Positions 14,803 through 17,578 of a stretch of 17,578 bases of DNA are shown one piece after another. Under the pieces are notes generated by a model. That model made no database searches. It was given only the letters and a program-made list of their open reading frames with translations, and was not told the origin of the DNA. The position numbers and the translations under genes were made by a program. The stretch is from an uncultured Saprospiraceae bacterium (GTDB lineage Bacteria > Bacteroidota > Bacteroidia > Chitinophagales > Saprospiraceae): contig CALHKJ010000116.1 in assembly GCA_938033975.1 (NCBI GenBank), positions 1 to 17,578 of the forward strand. The letters run 5' to 3'. Positions within the stretch are counted from its first letter, which is position 1. Every line of letters begins with the position of its first letter.

Positions 14803-15994
14803 TAAAACAGTTGTTCTTGCTTATAGTGGAGGTCTAGACACTTCATTTTGCATACCATTTTTAACAGAGCAAGGCTTTGATGTGCATGCTGTCTTTGTAA
14901 ACACCGGTGCCACTTTTGCCGACGAAGTCGAGCAGCTAAAAGAAAAAGCAATTAGTATCGGAGCAAGTAAATTTGAATGTATAGATGTAAGTAATGAGTA
15001 CTATACAAAGTGTATCCGATATCTTGTTTATGGAAACATTCTGCGTGGAAATACTTATCCTCTTTCAGTAAGCTCAGAAAGAGTTTTTCAAGCAAAGGCT
15101 GTCTTAGATTATGTCTTAAAAACTGACGCAAAATATGTAGCGCATGGAAGCACTGGGGCAGGAAATGATCAAATTCGTTTTGATATCTTTTTTCAAAGTA
15201 TGGCTCCTGATGTGAAAATCATTGCACCCATTCGAGATCATAAAATATCGAGACAACAAGAAGTCAATTTCCTAACTGAAAGAGGGATAGAATTTGCTAC
15301 CGAAAAAAAGGATTACTCCATAAACAAGGGACTGTGGGGTACAAGTGTTGGAGGCAAGGAAACCTTAAGTTCACATTTACCATTACCAGACTGTGCCTAT
15401 CCAAGTCTTGCCGAAAGAACTGATTCTCAAGAAATCACTTTGGGTTTTGCAAAGGGCGAGGTAAGTCATCTGAATGGAGAGAGTTTAGATCCAATTGTGT
15501 TGATTCAGAAATTAGAAGCACTTGCAAGTCAATATGGAATAGGGCGTGATATTCACGTCGGTGATACGATTATTGGTATCAAAGGAAGAGTGGGCTTTGA
15601 AGCTGCTGCTGCCATGATTATCATTAAAGCTCACGAACTTCTAGAGAAGCATACCTTGACTAAGTGGCAAGCACACTGGAAAAAACAAATGGCGGATTGG
15701 TATGGAATGATGTTGCATGAAGGTCAATTCCTTGACCCAACATTGAGAAATATGGAGGTCTTTATCGAGTCAACACAAAGCCATGTAAGTGGAGAAGTGA
15801 AAATTAGTTTGCATTTGCAGCGATTTACGCTTGACGGAATACAATCAGACTTTGATCTGATGAATAGTGACTTTGGTTCTTACGGTGAAGAAAATAAAGC
15901 ATGGACAGGAGATGATGTAATTGGTTTCACAAAAATTCTTTCTAATCCACATCAGATATATTATTCAGTACACAAAGAAAATGCTAGCATATGA
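14789..15994 (+). CDS. argG: Argininosuccinate synthase
   Basis: It joins citrulline and aspartate with ATP to make argininosuccinate, the penultimate step of arginine synthesis in the cytosol. The 401-residue length is normal for the family. The N-terminus has the ATP pyrophosphatase loop LAYSGGLDTS (10-19), followed by the aspartate/citrulline-site stretch AHGSTGAGNDQIRFD and then NKGLWGTSVGGKETL. The C-terminal region is the usual oligomerisation domain. The ATG lies inside the end of the upstream GNAT gene (14-base overlap), and its stop overlaps the argC ATG by 4 bases, so the three genes are tightly coupled. Confidence 0.97.
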   Translation: MKTNSKTVVLAYSGGLDTSFCIPFLTEQGFDVHAVFVNTGATFADEVEQLKEKAISIGASKFECIDVSNEYYTKCIRYLVYGNILRGNTYPLSVSSERVFQAKAVLDYVLKTDAKYVAHGSTGAGNDQIRFDIFFQSMAPDVKIIAPIRDHKISRQQEVNFLTERGIEFATEKKDYSINKGLWGTSVGGKETLSSHLPLPDCAYPSLAERTDSQEITLGFAKGEVSHLNGESLDPIVLIQKLEALASQYGIGRDIHVGDTIIGIKGRVGFEAAAAMIIIKAHELLEKHTLTKWQAHWKKQMADWYGMMLHEGQFLDPTLRNMEVFIESTQSHVSGEVKISLHLQRFTLDGIQSDFDLMNSDFGSYGEENKAWTGDDVIGFTKILSNPHQIYYSVHKENASI

Positions 15995-16953
15995 AAATTG
16001 GAGTAATAGGAGCAGCGGGATATACCGGTGGCGAACTTATTCGTTTGCTTTTACATCACCCTGAGGTAGAATTGGTTTCAGCGGTAAGTGAAAGCCAATC
16101 TGGGAAAAAAATTGATTCAATACATACTGATTTGAAAGGTGAAACAGATTTGTTTTTTGACTTGCGACTCGACGAGGAAGTTGATTTGTTTTTCTTATGC
16201 AAAGGGCATGGACAATCAACCAAACATCTCGCTCTTAATCCACATGATTTAGATAAAAAAATTATTGATCTTAGTACAGATTTTCGACCTCGAAATAATG
16301 AACTAAAATTTGTTTATGGTCTACCTGAGCTGAACAAAACAGAAATACAGCTAGCCAATCACATTGCAAACCCAGGTTGTTTTGCCACTTCCATCCAGTT
16401 AGCTCTTTTACCACTTGCAGCCAAAGCATTAATCAATGATGAGATACATATCCATGCCATCACTGGTTCGACTGGCGCAGGGCAAAAGCCAAGAACAACA
16501 ACACATTTTTCGTGGAGAAATAATAATCTTTCCATCTACAAACTTTTTGAGCATCAACATCTTTCTGAAATAACTGAATCCTTAAAACAAGCTCAAGCTG
16601 GATTTGATAAACACATAAATTTTGTACCAATGAGAGGTGATTTCCCTAGAGGGATACTAAGCTCAATTTACATGCAGTGTGAATTAGATCAAAATGAAGT
16701 AATGGACATTTATACTGATTATTATCAAGCTCATCCGTTTGTGCATGTAACAGATGAAGAAATAAATCTGAAGGAGGTAGTCAATACCAATAAATGTTTT
16801 TTACAAATACGAAAGCTTGCAGGAAAACTACATGTCACCTCAGTTATTGATAATCTATTGAAGGGTGCTTCAGGTCAAGCTGTACAAAATATGAATCTGA
16901 TGAATGCCTGGGATGAAAAAGCTGGACTTAGGCTAAAGCCTGCAGCCTTTTGA
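15991..16953 (+). CDS. argC: N-acyl-gamma-glutamyl-phosphate reductase
   Basis: It reduces N-acetyl- (or N-succinyl-) glutamyl phosphate to the semialdehyde with NADPH. The 320-residue protein starts with the Rossmann motif GVIGAAGYTGGELIRLL (4-20). The catalytic cysteine is C130 in NPGCFAT (128-133), and the conserved histidine region FEHQHLSEI lies near 187-194. GSTGAG (159-164) and KPRTTTHFSW are family-typical. Whether the acyl group is acetyl or succinyl cannot be read from the sequence. Its start overlaps the end of argG by 4 bases. argD follows after 154 bases that contain a three-copy tandem repeat. Confidence 0.96.
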   Translation: MKIGVIGAAGYTGGELIRLLLHHPEVELVSAVSESQSGKKIDSIHTDLKGETDLFFDLRLDEEVDLFFLCKGHGQSTKHLALNPHDLDKKIIDLSTDFRPRNNELKFVYGLPELNKTEIQLANHIANPGCFATSIQLALLPLAAKALINDEIHIHAITGSTGAGQKPRTTTHFSWRNNNLSIYKLFEHQHLSEITESLKQAQAGFDKHINFVPMRGDFPRGILSSIYMQCELDQNEVMDIYTDYYQAHPFVHVTDEEINLKEVVNTNKCFLQIRKLAGKLHVTSVIDNLLKGASGQAVQNMNLMNAWDEKAGLRLKPAAF

Positions 16954-16954
16954 A

Positions 16955-17104
16955 ATGAAAATAAAAATAGAAATGCTTGTCCGCCGAAGCTTCAGCGTAG
17001 GAGGGAAAATTAAAATGCTTGTACGCCGAAGCTTCAGCGTAGGAGGGAAAATAAAAATGCCTGCCCGCCGAAGCTTCAGCGAAGGAGGGAAAATTAAAAA
17101 ATAG
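16955..17104 (+). CDS. Possible small basic peptide encoded by the tandem repeat (doubtful gene)
   Basis: An ATG one base after the argC stop opens a 49-codon frame ending at TAG 17102-17104. It reads MKIKIE, then MLVRRSFSVGGKIK twice, then MPARRSFSEGGKIK and a final K. The repeat period of 42 bases is a multiple of three, and only this frame stays open through all copies; the other two have stops. Each copy carries AGGAGG 10 bases before the next copy's ATG. From memory, the RRSFSEGG string recurs in conceptual translations of a widespread intergenic repeat, so this may be a non-coding repeat that happens to be open. Expression is unproven. Confidence 0.25.
   Translation: MKIKIEMLVRRSFSVGGKIKMLVRRSFSVGGKIKMPARRSFSEGGKIKK
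16973..17098 (+). repeat. Three tandem 42-bp repeats with an internal palindrome, between argC and argD
   Basis: Exact 42-base units begin at 16973, 17015 and 17057 with only a few differences between them. Each contains CGCCGAAGCTTCAGCG, an imperfect inverted repeat around the 8-base palindrome GAAGCTTC, and TAGGAGGG or AAGGAGGG. CCGCC and GGAGG can also pair with one mismatch in copies 1 and 3. The units are much richer in G+C than their surroundings. The layout suggests a REP-like short palindromic element amplified in place. It lies inside the operon and may affect argD mRNA stability or translation. Confidence 0.9.
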
Positions 17105-17107
17105 ATT

Positions 17108-17578
17108 ATGATATCATTATTTGAAGTTTATCCATTACTGGAAATAGAACCTGTTAAAGCAAAGGGAGCCTTTGTGTATGACAAAGAAGGTAGAAGCTAT
17201 CTTGATTTTTATGGAGGACATGCTGTTATTTCAATAGGGCATTGTCATCCACATTATGTTGATCGATTACAGCAACAATTAAATAAGATTGGTTTTTATT
17301 CTAATTCTGTTTGTAATCCATTACAGGAAGAATTAGCAAACAAATTGACCAAACTATCTGGTCTAGAGAATTACAAATTATGGATGTGTAATTCTGGAGC
17401 CGAAGCTGTCGATAATGCATTGAAGATGGCCTCTTTCAAGCGCCCAAATACAAATAAAGTTTTGACCCTGCCAAATTGTTTTCATGGCAGAACTTCTGCA
17501 GCTATCAATGTTACCGATAATGACAAAATCAAGTCGAGTATCAATTCGTCCATTGAGGTAGAGCATATTGATCTTGAA
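17108..17578 (+). CDS. argD: Acetylornithine/succinylornithine aminotransferase, 5' part (runs off the window)
   Basis: This PLP-dependent class III aminotransferase transfers an amino group from glutamate to the N-acylglutamate semialdehyde. The window holds 157 residues. SYLDFYGGHAVISIGHCHPH (30-49) is the typical N-terminal substrate/PLP region, NSGAEAVDNALKMA (95-108) the phosphate-binding segment and CFHGRT (124-129) the aromatic/PLP-stacking motif. The PLP-binding lysine lies beyond the window edge. The nearest AGGAGG (17083-17088), in the last repeat unit, is 19 bases before the ATG, longer than usual for ribosome binding. It belongs to the arg operon downstream of argC and the tandem repeats. 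Confidence 0.93.
   Translation, partial: MISLFEVYPLLEIEPVKAKGAFVYDKEGRSYLDFYGGHAVISIGHCHPHYVDRLQQQLNKIGFYSNSVCNPLQEELANKLTKLSGLENYKLWMCNSGAEAVDNALKMASFKRPNTNKVLTLPNCFHGRTSAAINVTDNDKIKSSINSSIEVEHIDLE

Noticed and set aside
16973..17098. Considered as a CRISPR array
   Set aside because: The 42-base units are directly abutted with no unique spacers, and no cas gene is present.
17378..17566. Minus-strand open frame of 62 codons at the right edge
   Set aside because: It is antisense to argD, which shows several conserved aminotransferase motifs in this same stretch.

Overview
The window looks like chromosomal DNA of an AT-rich member of the Bacteroidota. The evidence is two secreted proteins with C-terminal type IX secretion (T9SS) sorting domains, promoter-like sequences of the Bacteroidota TTTG / TAnnTTTG type, few Shine-Dalgarno sequences, and an arginine cluster in the order GNAT-argG-argC-argD. 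No transposase, integrase, phage gene or CRISPR array was seen, and all rRNA and tRNA genes are absent.

Layout. (1) 1-836, minus: the 5' part of a lipoprotein with two-component-regulator-type propeller repeats, cut by the window edge. (2) 1054-3654, plus: a large secreted Asp-box (BNR-like) beta-propeller protein with a T9SS tail. (3) 3664-6311, minus: an SDR/epimerase-like oxidoreductase, an MscS-type mechanosensitive channel and a TetR-type regulator. (4) 6433-11538, plus: a compact five-gene operon divergent from the TetR gene, encoding a small RaiA/HPF-like protein, an ABC exporter subunit, an HlyD-type adaptor, a hotdog acyl-CoA thioesterase and a TolC-type outer membrane channel. It reads as a complete tripartite (type I-like) exporter, but the ABC ATPase has lost most catalytic motifs. 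(5) 11561-13764, minus: a Kelch-repeat T9SS cargo protein, then a GNAT acetyltransferase and an SRPBCC-fold protein whose genes overlap by 4 bases. (6) 13765-14235: a 471-base non-coding stretch with three operator-like repeats, a likely promoter and a dense array of perfect hairpins that looks like a structured leader RNA. (7) 14236-17578, plus: arginine biosynthesis operon (GNAT, argG, argC, argD), with three 42-bp tandem repeats between argC and argD that also read as a 49-residue basic peptide. argD runs off the window.

The strongest candidate for something undescribed is the arginine-operon leader at about 14032-14195. A long-range stem appears to close a junction of three hairpins, followed by a geometrically sound H-type pseudoknot and two more hairpins, all just downstream of a plausible promoter. 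I recognise no known riboswitch class in it, and the short reading frame inside it has no arginine codons, so a classical leader-peptide attenuator is not supported. Next in interest are the catalytically degenerate ABC subunit with its unusual operon partners (RaiA/HPF-like and thioesterase) and the repeat-encoded peptide in the arg operon.
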